The notes below the pieces were generated by a model that was given only the letters and a program-made list of their open reading frames with translations, did no database searches and was not told where the DNA came from. From Isoetes taiwanensis (Eukaryota; Streptophyta; Lycopodiopsida; Isoetales; Isoetaceae): a DNA stretch of 64,000 nucleotides. The stretch is taken from NCBI GenBank assembly GCA_021234155.1, contig JAJEKV010000003.1, positions 33,523,166 through 33,587,165 on the forward strand, in the 5' to 3' direction. Positions 24,198 to 35,374 of the stretch are shown in pieces. The stretch's first letter is position 1; the number at the start of each line of letters is the position of its first letter. The position numbers were made by a program, and so were the translations under genes.

Positions 24198-24782
24198 CTG
24201 ACAAGATATGCTATTCTGGAAAGGGACTCGCAACAGACACAAAACCGGCCGTAGATAGGCTTGTCATTCATCACAGCAGCAGTATACAATGTTTTGAAGA
24301 ATAGAGGGGTAACCGACCATAGGAACAATATCGGACTATCCCACAAAAAGAAATGTGCATAGGCAATATAGAAGGGTAATGGCGACAAGTTCTCATCGGG
24401 ATAAAAAACCCCGCCCTTTCGGGTTTTCGAGGAAAACCCTAATGAGAAATGGTCGCCAACAACCTTGAATGTGTTGCCTGGAGAACGAAAGGCAATGGGT
24501 TGATGGCGAACGTGAATGTAGCAGGACCCCAGAAGATGGCGAAAACCCCCGAATGTGTCGCATGGAGAATGGAAGGAGATGGGTGATGGCGACCAGAGAG
24601 ACAGCAGTCCCCCAGAAGACGGCGAAATCCTGCAAGCAACACACAAAAAACCCCTAAAAAACACCCGTGAATGGTTAGACAAAAGCAAACGCGCATGGCC
24701 ATGAGAAAAACAAGCGGCACCAAGAAGTTCCAAAGAGATGAACACTGAAACAGATGAAAAAGAACACAACAGAAAGAGAGAG

Positions 24783-24950
24783 CATCACCCATAGGGTGGA
24801 AAAGCATCACCCAACGGGTGGAGAACCGTTATATGAAAATATGCATCACCCTCGAGGTGGAAAGAAACAGCATCACCCGCAGATGGAGAATAACACAGCC
24901 TAATGCCGATGAAAAAGAAAACATGAGAACAGCAACACCCAAAGGTGGAG
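24783..24950. repeat. Degenerate 'gcatcaccc...ggtgga' repeats
   Basis: Five near-copies of 'gcatcaccc' followed by 'ggtgga' or similar occur at about 24,784, 24,804, 24,845, 24,870 and 24,930, at uneven spacing, in the presumed terminal region of the DIRS-like element. Each unit can form a small hairpin (CACCC/GGGTG). Confidence 0.6.
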
Positions 24951-25191
24951 AACAACAAAGAGTGCATGAACAAGAAACATAGAGGAAAAAACGCATGCCC
25001 CCACGCAGCAGGGCGGGCAGGGAGGGAAGCCACGAGAAGATAAGAAGAGCTGCTGTGAGAAGACACCGATAACCGGTCCGAAAGCGAAAATGGGCTTATA
25101 TAGGAGCTCGTCCCTTCCCAGAATGGCGATCCGATGGCTCGGATCGATGGGATTCTGGGAATGGACTCGGAAGAGACACAAAACCGGCCGA

Positions 25192-25851
25192 CTACCAGAG
25201 AACTTCCTCAACTACAAGCCCAGTCGTCGCGAAAACCTCCAAGTATTGAGTTGGGTCGCGAAGCACATAGCGGGCGTGAGAAGAAGAGGAGCGCCAGCGA
25301 CCATGAGCGCGCGCAGCATCATGTGGAACCCCCCGAGCGGCCGCTGCCGAGGCCCCACCGCGACGAGTAGAATGCGTACCGTACTGGGATGGATCCAAGC
25401 CGATAGCGAGAAGACAATTCTTCCACCATACCCGGGCAGTCTGATAGGACGTAGAGAGGAAGGAGACGAGCGAAAAAGAGGGCCGCCAGACGGAGGATCG
25501 AGGAGTATGAGGGGGGCGGGCCCGACGAGAGATAGACTGACGAGCCAAAGACGGTGAGGTCGAAGCAATAGAGGAGGGCGACAGCTGAGGATGATGAAGA
25601 GAGGCGAAAAATGCCGCAACAACAAAGGGAGAAGCCGGGAGATAGGACACAGCATGGAGACGGCACCAAACGACAAAGCGGCGGAACATAGCGATGTAAG
25701 CCGTGAGAGTCGATGGAGCGCGGGAGGAAAAAACCAAAGGCAAAGTTGAAAGGAACAAGGGGACCTCCTGGGGAGTGAGCAAGCGAGAGGCAGCTGCCAC
25801 AAGAACATAAAAAACCATGTTAACTTTATTCAAATTGACAACGAAAAACAT
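25192..25851 (-). pseudogene. Tyrosine recombinase of the DIRS-like element
   Basis: An open frame of 219 codons shows an N-terminal SAM-like part ('STLTAYIAMFRRFVVWCR') and the catalytic C-terminal part: 'GTHSTRRGGASAAAARGV' (H-x-x-R box) followed by 'HGRW' and 'SHARYV' with the expected tyrosine. These are signatures of the phage-integrase-like YR of DIRS/Ngaro elements, which integrates a circular DNA copy. The first catalytic Arg region is not clear to me. Overlaps the end of the preceding frame by 26 bases. Confidence 0.85.
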
Positions 25852-26480
25852 AAAGAGCTACATGACGCCGACACCCTGCAAAGGTCGCCGATATATGGGG
25901 TAATAAAGCCAACGAAAATGTATCAAAAAACATAAATTCTTTAATAAAAGATGCCCATGCCGCTCCCGTCCAGAGTAAGGGCCACCACGGTGCAGAAGGC
26001 CAATGAAGAACCACCAATGTAATACGAGCATGACACGCGGCCGCATGGTGTAAAACCCGGGGAACTAACGAGGGTGGAGGAAAACAAAAATTGTTAAAGA
26101 GGCTCCAATCGTAAGTGAAAGCATCAGGTGGAATGCGGTGCGGATATGCAAACCGATAAATGGGAAGCTTGTGGTTAAGGGGAGAGGCAAAATGATCAAC
26201 ATGATGCGGGCCCCACAAAGAATCAATATAGCAAAAACACCACGGGGCAAGGGCAAACTCATCAGATTGAGGAAGGCGAGAAAGATAATCGGAATCCACA
26301 CAGGCTCCAAGGAGATGGAAAAGTGAAAACAAAGTAAGAGGATCTCGAGGGTGAGAAAATGAATATCAGGCGAAGAAGAACCCCTCTTTTTGGAGAATGG
26401 TGGCAACGTTCAAATTATCCCCCCGAGCAGTGACCAAGCGAGCATGGAGAAAAGGCAAGGCCGAGCGCAAAACTTGATAG
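25826..26480 (-). pseudogene. RNase H and C-terminal region of the DIRS-like pol
   Basis: The RNase H piece reads 'STWRELLAFYQVLRSALPF' and 'VTARGDNLNVATILQKEG' (26,366-26,530). After a frameshift it continues 'DEFALAPWCF', 'DSLWGPHHVDHFASPLNHKL' and 'RITLVVLHWPSAPWWPLL', which is the typical DIRS pol tail (W-G-x-H-x-x-D-x-F-A-S ... W-P-x-x-P-W-W). Confidence 0.8.
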
Positions 26481-26484
26481 AAAG

Positions 26485-27300
26485 CTAAGAGTTCACGCCA
26501 AGTGGAAGAATGAGAAAGTTCGGACTCGGAAAAAAGGCCAACAAAATCCAAGCGGTTCTGCCCCGGGAGAAGGAGCCACTCCCCCTCCCCCCCCAACAAC
26601 CAAATGAACTGGCATCGAAACCAAGGATGGCAGAAGGACGGCGAGGTGAGAAAATAGGGCGAAAACTCAAAGAAGAGGCGATGGATTCCCATAATACAAT
26701 TTCCATGCGGGCTAAAGAGGATAAAGAAATAGGAGCATCCCAGTGCCAAGGTTGAATAAGGCGATAGGAAAAGAAGGTCAAAGCAGAGACAAGGGAACCG
26801 AAAACAATGCGAAGGGACTGGAGAAAGACCAAGAATTTGGCGAGGTAACGTGATGTCAGATGAGAAGCGGAAAGAAACGAAGAGGAGAGGTGAAAAAACT
26901 TGGCTAATTTCTTGGAAGATAGGCAAATAACCATGGCAGAAGCATCAAGGAGAAAACTGATATAAGGGGTGCAACGAATACCGGCCGCGCGCCAATGGCG
27001 GACTAATGGGCGCATCAATTTGGTAAAGACAAAAGGAGCAAAGGCCAGGCCAAAAGGTAGCATAGTGAAGACAAAGAAGTGGCAGTCAAACTGAAAACCC
27101 AAAAAAGTGTGATGAGGAGGCCAAATGGGAACATGATGGTAACCAGACTTCAGATCCAACGTAAAAAGAAAATCCTGGGGTTGAAGGACAGCCAAAGCAT
27201 CAGAAAGCGACTCGTAACGAAAAGAAGGAACAGACAAAAAGGAGTTAAGATAGCGTAAGTCTAGAATCAAGCGGAACTTGTGGTCGCTCTTCCCTGCAAT
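26485..27300 (-). pseudogene. Reverse transcriptase of the DIRS-like element
   Basis: Motifs: 'KFRLILDLRYLNSFL', 'DFLFTLDLKSGYHHVPI', 'FFVFTMLPFGLAFAPFVFTK'. Where the Y-x-D-D box should follow, the sequence reads 'CTPYISFLLDAS', so the two catalytic aspartates are missing. The frame opens with 'GTIFGTVVIAG', which does not look like RT and is probably host DNA at a truncation point near 27,297. Confidence 0.88.
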
Positions 27301-28690
27301 TACAACAGTTCCAAAGATAGTGCCAATCACATTAGAGAGACTGCCAAACCTGTAATGAAGGATAAATAAATAAAAAGAACTAAATTATACACAAAACATT
27401 GAAATGTTAATGTAAGCTTTAGCATTCCTGTGGTATGCTTGTTTCCCAACCTACACACAATTATTATCTTACATAACAAATGATCTATAACCTAGATAAC
27501 AACATAAATCTAAAAGAATCACAGTCATTAAACATGATGGGTATATTACATGAAACATATATTAAACAAAGAAACATTCACCTTGATCGTTGGATCTGCG
27601 GAACCCATACAGAGCCACTCATTGTTGGGACCAAATGCTGTCCATCTTACCCAACTAAGATAGACACTTGTTGCTGGGATCAAATGCTATCCGTCTTACC
27701 CAATCAAGATAGCCATTTCACCAGAAATTATTAATAGTGGCAGAAATTGTTAATAGTGGCATCATTTAGCATGAACTACCAAGAAGAGAATATGTTACAA
27801 CAATTTGAAAACATACTCATAATGTTAAGAAGGTTTTGTAACATGCCAGAGCTAGCAAAAGCACAACATCCTTCCAACATGAGAAAATCTTTAGTTAACA
27901 TCTCAAAACTTACCCTAAATTGACATGTGGAGAAATTGGAATCAAAGAAGCACCATTCATTGCAAAGTTCTATAGCTACAAATATCTATTGTAGCAGCAT
28001 ATATATGAGGAATATTATATGTCACTTACATCTTAGTTGAGAAGCCATCCTAAAAACAAAGACAACTAAGCATTCTTTTTTGTGGGTTAAGTTGATAACG
28101 CTCCATCCAACAACAACTGAATGCAAAGAAGAATCAATTTCTCCAAGAAATATGAGGTTTCAGACTTTCTGGTAACCTTACCTTAAGTTCAACTGGAATC
28201 AGTAGAAAAGTTCTACATGGGACTCTCACAAATCCTTCCTGAGCTACTTCAACTAAAGAAGGCTTAAATCAGGGATGTATGCAGGTAAAAACCTTACTTG
28301 TGAATGAAGCTTCTAGTGTTGATACTGTATTTTGATAACCTTGCTGCCAAGCATTTTGCTCCACATTATTTGTTTCTGTGTCTTAGCCCATAAACCTTAA
28401 TGCCTCTGGCGAAGATGCTCATGCAATCCAGACGGAATGAAAATAGATTTGTATGAGCCTGTATATGCTCACACTATTGCATTGTCCAACTGCTCTTCAG
28501 TAGACATTCTGCAACGTCAAATCCATGTAGGCCTTTTGTTGCCCTCAATATCTTCTAACAGCCATGGATGCATGAACAGAGCCCACAAATAAAAGTTGTG
28601 ATGGTAAAGGAAGTGTAAGGCAGTAACATGCAAATCTAAAAAGCCCAAGTGCTCCAGGTCACCTGGGCCATCTAAGCAAGAGAATCTTCC
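27301..28690. other. No recognisable gene; one 46-bp tandem duplication
   Basis: AT-rich. Units at about 27,622-27,667 and 27,668-27,716 share 'ttgttg..gga.caaatgct.tcc' and 'cttaccca'. No protein motif recognised. Confidence 0.5.
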
Positions 28691-28699
28691 ATGTAGAGC

Positions 28700-29570
28700 T
28701 TATACATACGTACTACCAATACCTTTCAATTTCAAAGTGCAGCTTACTCACATGTACTGCCAATTCCAAAGTCGCACCCATTAGAAGCTGACTCATATAT
28801 TCTATATTTAGACTGAGGTGCCTACCCGTGAGAAGCTGACTCACACCTAGTGCCAATTCCAAAGCATCACACATGAGGAAAGTATCACCATGTGGTTCAA
28901 TGCCCATATCGATGTCACTGAACATCCATTTGACAATTTATGAGAAGTTTACTGCCACGTACTACAAATTCTAAAGAATCACCTATTGAGGAGTCATGCC
29001 TACTACCCCTGGGGAGCTTACTCCCACCTATATCATTTTCAAAGTATTGCATATTTTGAAGCTTGCACACCTATTGCCAATTCTAAGGCATCAAACATGA
29101 CGAAAGCATCACCCATGTGGCTCAACATCCAATATTATCAATTCTAAAGAATCACTTATTGAGGAGTCATACCTACTACCATGAGGAGCTTTCTTCCACC
29201 TACTCCATTTCCAAAGCATTGCATATTTTGAAAACTAACTTTCTATCTTTAGACTGAGGTGCCTACCCATGAGCATCTGGAACATTTAGAACATTTTATT
29301 TTGGCTTTTGCTTGCACACTTACTGCCAATTCCAAAGCATCACACATGACAAAAGCATCGTCCACGTGGCTCAACATCCAACACTACCAAATCTAAAGAA
29401 TCACCTATTGAGGCGTCATAACTTCCCATCTACTACCATTTCTATAGCATTACATATTTTGAAAAAATTCTATTTCTTGGACTGACCTTACAAAGTTTTA
29501 AAATATTCTATATTTAGACCGAGGTGCCTACCCATGAGCATTTGGAACATTCCAGAACATTCTATTTTGG
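28700..29570. repeat. Degenerate long tandem repeats
   Basis: A phrase containing 'aattctaaagaatcac.tat' and 'tgaggagtcat' occurs at about 28,967, 29,137 and 29,390. Linked phrases ('aaagcatcacacatga', 'gactgaggtgcctaccc', 'aaagcattgcatattttga') recur between them, giving units of roughly 170-250 bp. No coding signal. Confidence 0.75.
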
Positions 29571-29654
29571 CGTGGCACATCCTTGACCGTCAATGGGGGC
29601 AGACTTACTCACTTACATACTCACGGAGATGAATTTCCAACTACTTCAACAAAT

Positions 29655-29883
29655 CAATGCTTGACCTAATGGTAAGTATGGGGGGCAAGGACCAGGGTTT
29701 GGATCTCCCCACACAACATAAAAGTTTTCAAAACCCCCCATTGAAATGAAGGGAGAGGATGAAGGGCTGAGGTCACGCCACGTGGCGCATCCTTGACCAT
29801 GGATGGGGACGGACTTACTCACTTACTCCTCATATACATACTCACGGACACCATTTCTTTATTATATAGGAGGAGGAGGAGGA
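29655..29883 (+). mobile_element. SINE-like element with tRNA-type promoter boxes
   Basis: An A-box-like 'tgacctaatgg' (29,662-29,672) and a B-box-like 'ggtttggatct' (29,696-29,706) are spaced as in tRNA-derived SINEs. The unit ends in a 'ttatataggaggaggaggagg' tail. A 55-bp stretch from its 3' part (cttgacc..ggatgggg..gacttactcactta) is also found just upstream at about 29,571-29,626, perhaps an older truncated copy. Confidence 0.5.
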
Positions 29884-32800
29884 TTGCACTGACATATAAA
29901 ACCATAACGAGATGCTTCATGCGTTTTGGCGATTTTGCGATTGCTTACGCTTCTTCACTTGTATTTCTACAGGTTGACTCTTAAAAGTCTACTTCAGTTC
30001 ATGTTGATATTCATTGATTTGAAGAGATTTTCTGAGGTCCAGTACTTATATATTGTTATTTAGAGAGCGAACTCCAATGTGACGTGCAAATTTTCCTTCC
30101 ATGACTATTTATTTATGTCGCATTCATTTACTTCAATGACTTTTTGCTCAGTATAATATCATTTGTGCAGCAGTACAACACCTATTCAGGTCCCTTTTTT
30201 TTTACATCTTCCGTCTTATTTTCATTATATTCGAGTTTGAAAGATACATTCTTTTTAAGTTTTGTAGCTTCATATCAAGTCTTCAACATCCTCAATACTG
30301 TTTTAATACTGCCTCAGTTTTTTTTTTATGTTGATAATGATTTGGACCTTTGAGTTCTGATTCCATATGTTAGGCCAAAGCTTAGACTAGAGAGGGGCTC
30401 CTTAGATATGGAGATATTAGGCTTGGAGAAAAATACATACGCAATTTTTTATTTACGCTTTGCTCCACTCTTATCTATGCAGTTTTCCTTCTGCAGATAA
30501 CATTCTGAAGCTATGACTTGGTTCTGACATTCATGCATTGCAAGATGCCCTTTATAAACTTATGACTAATTGCATGCAAGTCCTCTTTGAACTGCTGCTT
30601 CAAAGCACAACTTCCCTTTACTACAAATAGGAAATTTAAACCTGAAGCTGAAGAAGTGAATAACATTAAAACAATCTGAACTTAACCATCTATTCATCTT
30701 GGTGGATGTATTGATTATTATATATACGATGCACTATATGCGACACTATGGTGCATATTATTATAATAAACAGTTGCATAACCAAATTTCGATGTTCAAG
30801 AACGTTAGAGTATCAATGTTTGTATTTCCGTCTTGATATCGATCATCATAGAATTTCTCCACATCTTCCGAAATTTTAGGGACCTTGAAATTTCGGCCCA
30901 GATCAACAGGTTTTTATAAACCGAAATTCTTCTATCGATTTCTGCTGAGCAGCAGTGAGCAGTGGCACTGCATTTGGCGGCGGCAAAAATGAAAGGGTAA
31001 TACGAAAACGCCAAATTTCAAGCTCCCTAAAAATTTCGTTGAAGAATTTTCAGGACCTAAAAAATTTAGCTCAAAATTTTTAATTTTACCTGACGGCGTG
31101 GCGATGCCGCTTCGGGCTCCGCCACTTTCGCGACCGCCACGTCGTGAGGGTACCGCCGAGAAAATTTCTTCGCGAAATTTTTTGGTCCTGAAAATTACTC
31201 CTTCCAAAAAGAGCATGGAATCTACAACTACCAAGCATACGTTTTAAAGTCATATTTGACTTTCACCTTAAGGATTTGCCCTTCCAAAATTTCCTCCACT
31301 TCTTTTCTTAACATATATAAACATCAAGGGCAAGGTTCTTTTTCCGGAAGAAAAAAATAGGGAGAGAAAAAAAGGCCAGAGAAAATAGAAGTGAAAGTTT
31401 AGGACGTGTCGAAGAGAAAAAAAAGGCCGGACTGGGATTGCCGCCATCGCCATAGCCATCGCCTGCAACAGCAATAGCATCGGTTCTTTAAGCTACCCGA
31501 CTCTTCCGGAATCATCAAAACCGGACGGCCCTTCGTCAAAACGGCATGGCAGATCTGTGGGAAATCTTCTGACTGAAACTTGGCCGCTGTGCACACCCAA
31601 CAGAATCGGATTTTGTATTTTTGTCAGTTTTTGTTCTTGAGAGTTATTTCTTATTCAAATTTGGGCCTGAAGGCTAGTCTGCACCGTCTTTGTATCAATA
31701 TTTTTTAGGTCTGAAGCTGTTAGCTCGTGCTTGGGGTTTGTTGGACTGCGTGGGAAATACTGCCCACGCAAGCAGCCAAATGTCCTGCTGATTTATAATC
31801 CTTACTTCCAGTGAAAATACTGCACAGCATTTCAGAAGGCCATCCTAGTTCAAATCATTAGGTAGAACCTACTCTCAGAAGCTTAGAACCTAAGATGTCC
31901 AGAAACGAAAAGCAGAGCTTCACATGTGGTTTAGCAAGATGGAGAGTGATTGGCGTTGCTAGCTGCTTTTGTTACACCAACAAGTACTATTGAATGAACG
32001 AGGTATTTCTTAATCCATTGTAATTTTCTATTGGATGCATCCAAGCACTTGCGGAATATCTGGTAGTGTTGCATGTAATTTTTGTGCTGCATATTCACAG
32101 GACGTCCAGAACCAACAAACTTCTAATCTAGTAATCGAAGGGTGTATTGAGGTATACCTGGTGAAGTGTCAAGCATCCATATTACTTGCCTGGTACTTCA
32201 ATGAAACAAAAAATTTACTATCTGTTGGTTTACAATTTGGTATTGGCTTATGGATGACTCTGCTTTGTGCCTGCAGGTTGTACTGCAAAGTACAACACAG
32301 GTAGCAATGTTTTGATGTGTTTTGTTATATCCCCTATGAGCTGGAGCCTATGTCCTCATGTCAAACATTTATGCCATGCCATATATTTAACCTAGAAAAT
32401 ACAATTGAAATATTGAAGATTAAAGTAACTCAGTTCCTGCAGGGTTATCCTTTGTTCTTGACTCTGTGATTGGCACTTTGAGAAACAGCCTTTGGATGAA
32501 AAACTAAATCCACTTATTGGATTGTTGGCAGCATATGTGGAATCTGCCTGACCATAACTTGACTGTTGCAACTAATTGTTGAGCACGCCAACCAGTTAAC
32601 CTGAGGAGAAATGGAACATGTGCCAATTTGAAAACAATTTAATAAGAACTTGTGCAGGTGGGAATAATCAATAGATGGAAAAAATGAAAGTAACAATGCA
32701 ACAGTGCTCAACCTGAAAAGGCTTATTTCCAACCTCTCCACAGACCTTTCCATCTAGCTTTTGCTTTTTCTATCTGCAGAATCATTGCTTGCAAGATGCC

Positions 32801-33237
32801 ATGGATATTTAGAGGAAGGTAAGGCCTTAACACTAAACCCATAACATGGATGTCTTTGCCAGGTTTCTGCAAAGTACATGACGTACTTGAACATCAGTAT
32901 TAGCTATTTGCAAAGGCACAAAATGGAAAGCAATATATGTGATCTGGTGGTATTAAAATGTTGCGGTCAAATTATTCGGCAAGTGTATATAGCTGATTAA
33001 ATGTGGGCACAGATGTATGAAGATAATGCATGCAATTTATCATAAATTCCTATCAATAGGATTATGCCGTTTAATATTTACAGAAGAATCTGAATTAATG
33101 TTGACCTGAGCAAGATAGATGCTGAATCACTCTATGGGCATTTAGAATCTCTCTGGCCCAAATTCTCTTTCTAAATAATGAGATCCTATTTCTAAATGCC
33201 AGAGAACATTCCAAATGTCCAGATTCTAATGGATATA
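29884..33237. other. No recognisable gene
   Basis: AT-rich DNA with one GC-rich patch at 31.09-31.16 kb. An inverted repeat (31,044-31,067 with 31,175-31,196) brackets that patch. A phrase at about 31,258-31,310 (ttgactttcac.t.aaggat) recurs at 34.04 kb, so a dispersed repeat is present. Splice-like signals near 32.1-32.3 kb are not backed by a known protein. Confidence 0.4.
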
Positions 33238-33293
33238 TGACATCAACAATAACTAAAAAGCATATGATATCAACAATAGCTAAAAAGCATATG
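33238..33293. repeat. 28-bp tandem duplication
   Basis: Two copies of a unit with 'atcaacaata.ctaaaaagca' follow one another. Confidence 0.8.
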
Positions 33294-33523
33294 CAGCCCA
33301 TTCTAGCATACGTTGAAATTACAGAATATATATATGCTCATGGCTGTTCTAAATATTTAAAAAAGCTAATAGATGTATTATTCTACTTCCAGCATATTAG
33401 TTATGTGTGTGCAAAAAACAAATGTTACATGCCCTTTATGAAAGCAATATAGATTATCTATTGAAATATACCATGATTATCTACCATACAGATCCACATG
33501 GGTTCATTTGGTTCATAAGTTAC

Positions 33524-33696
33524 CCTAGAGTGTATAAGCTCTAGACCACATAAGAAAGTAGAGATGTATGAGTCTGCTTCAGTCATGTTTGATTCATATG
33601 GCCAAATGCGCTTGTGTAGCCATGTCAACAGGTCTACATCGTCTGCTGTGCCACGTCCCAGCTGTTGAGAAGTATGAACATGAGTATTAATGAGAC
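33524..33696 (-). pseudogene. Single exon of a plant amidohydrolase (ATZ/TRZ type)
   Basis: A 173-bp exon with an acceptor (cacttgttcag) at 33,697 and a donor (gtaact) at 33,523. It encodes 'LINTHVHTSQQLGRGTADD', then 'LLTWLHKRIWPYE' and 'DSYISTFLCGLELIHS'. N-T-H-V-H is the first metal-binding motif of amidohydrolases of the TRZ/ATZ group (related to guanine and S-adenosylhomocysteine/methylthioadenosine deaminases). I find no exons with the remaining metal ligands nearby on the minus strand, so this is an isolated gene fragment. Confidence 0.82.
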
Positions 33697-34009
33697 CTGA
33701 ACAAGTGAAGAAATAAAGGTTAAACAAAACCTCAGGGGCCTACCAATTAAATAATTTTTAGGACCATACAGGTTGATTTCTTTTGTTATGTACCCACTGG
33801 CCATACTTAAGCGGATGCAACATTGAAACCCATGTCATTATCAAAGACTTTTCTATTTGCAAACTTAGTATCAGACCTTTTTGGCTAAAGATTCACAGAC
33901 GAATTCCAAGGTTCAACTTCTAAGGTTCAACTCCTGCATGTTCTTTCACATCTCAAGGATGTCTAGAATTGAGATCTATTTGACTTAGCACAAAACTTCT
34001 TTTGCCAAA

Positions 34010-34260
34010 TTTCTTGTATATGAAAATCCCCACAACCTTGACTTTCACTTCAAGGATCTGTCCATCCAATTTTTCCTCGCTTCTTGTATATAAAAATCCC
34101 CACAGTCTTACGTGCAACATGTCGTTCTATCCCCCATGACTCACGTTCAAAAAGATAATGGATTCCATAATCTATCCAACCCACCCCATCCCCAAGCATG
34201 CGTTACCGCTAGTTATATCCCTTATTAGAATTGCTAGTTATATCCCTTATTAGAATCGAC
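34010..34260. repeat. Two local tandem duplications
   Basis: A unit containing 'cttgtatat.aaaatcccca' occurs at about 34,012 and 34,083. A 27-bp unit, 'gctagttatatcccttatta', occurs at 34,207 and 34,233. The first relates to sequence at 31.26 kb. Confidence 0.7.
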
Positions 34261-34791
34261 CCTTTTAAGCAAGGCCAGAAAACTTTGTTCAATCAGGTGT
34301 TTTGATGTTGTTCTTAGCTCCACTTAAGCCAAAATTTTTTTCCCAAAAAGTCTTTTCCAATAGACTTCTAATTGAGCACTTGGATTAATGAACTGAAACA
34401 ACCGATTTGAATAGCAAACATGGGTTTTCTTTTAACACTTTTATTGTCATACAGCAACCCACAGATTAAGAATGTAATTGATGTTTGCAAATAATTGATA
34501 TGAAATCTCGCAATACTTGACGGGGAAAAATCGCAGAATCTGCAAAGGCAGAGGTATCAGAGGGAAGATAAGCTTATGTATTGCAGCATGAAACCCTGAT
34601 CAGGAACAAATAGTTTGAAACAGAACTGGCTATGAGGAATGCACCAGGAATAACGAAATTTGATTTGACCGGATGGGCGTGCGGACATCCGGCGAGCAAT
34701 TCTGACCAAAAAAAAAAAAAAAAAAAGGGGGGATCAATTGGGTCTGAGCGCCATGAGACATATCATCAAAAGATTGCTTATAGAACCCACA

Positions 34792-35374
34792 CTATGTACA
34801 GAAGATGGAAAGAAAAATAGTCCTGTATTGTCACCATGGCTGTTTCATCATATCCACATCCTCTGCGTTTGCTTCTGTGCCGGGGAAATCTGGCGCTCAG
34901 ACCTGATAATTCTGAAAATATTGAGTTCGCCATATATTTATGTGGAGCTTTTTGGATTCTGGAAGGAATTTGAGAAGAGGTTTAGAGCTTGTGGATCCAA
35001 AGCCGGGATTGCAAGAAACATGAAGATTGCTTGCAGAGCAAGAAAGCAATATTTATATCGGCTACTCAAACAAATGGCTTCAAATAAAAAGTGGCTTCAA
35101 ATACCTGTCAATCTGAAACCGCTTCAAACAAATTAGCTTCAAACAAATATATGAGTGATAAGAGTCAAAATTCTGTATATGGACAAATATCTTGTTCACA
35201 TTGAATTGAATATGTGGTTGGTTGTTGGTGTGTGCTGAGCTAACTGAACTAAGAATGAGACTAAGTTCTAGGGTAGCCTATATGCAAAATGGTTAAAGTG
35301 GTCTTTAAATTGCGGTGATATGCAATTTTGAAGGTGCCTTTTTCCATTCATGGCTCCCTGGCTATAGAAGATAC
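34792..35374. repeat. Direct duplication, copy 1 (contains the dioxygenase 3' end)
   Basis: This stretch is repeated at 39,318-39,908 with few changes. Shared text starts 'ctatgtacagaagatggaaa' and ends 'ctatag..gatacttcta'. It carries the downstream region and the last about 107 bp of coding sequence of the dioxygenase gene. Confidence 0.9.

Larger units (their letters stand above)
24213..27300 (-). mobile_element. DIRS-like tyrosine-recombinase retrotransposon (degenerate)
   Basis: On the minus strand, in order: reverse transcriptase, RNase H, a Trp-rich C-terminal region and a tyrosine recombinase. This is the DIRS plan, without integrase or LTRs. The RT begins abruptly at 'GKSDHKFRL' (about 27,300), so the 5' side is truncated. 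A 39-bp direct repeat ('gacacaaaaccggccg' core) at 24,213-24,251 and 25,152-25,190 could be part of the split repeats typical of such elements. Frame changes and lost catalytic residues show it is inactive. Confidence 0.85.

Noticed and set aside
24128-24810. Long minus-strand frames of 120-210 codons
   Set aside because: No DIRS gag or other motif seen; one includes a starch synthase exon in the wrong frame.
25090-25557. 155-codon plus-strand frame rich in Arg and Gly
   Set aside because: Antisense shadow of the tyrosine recombinase frame.
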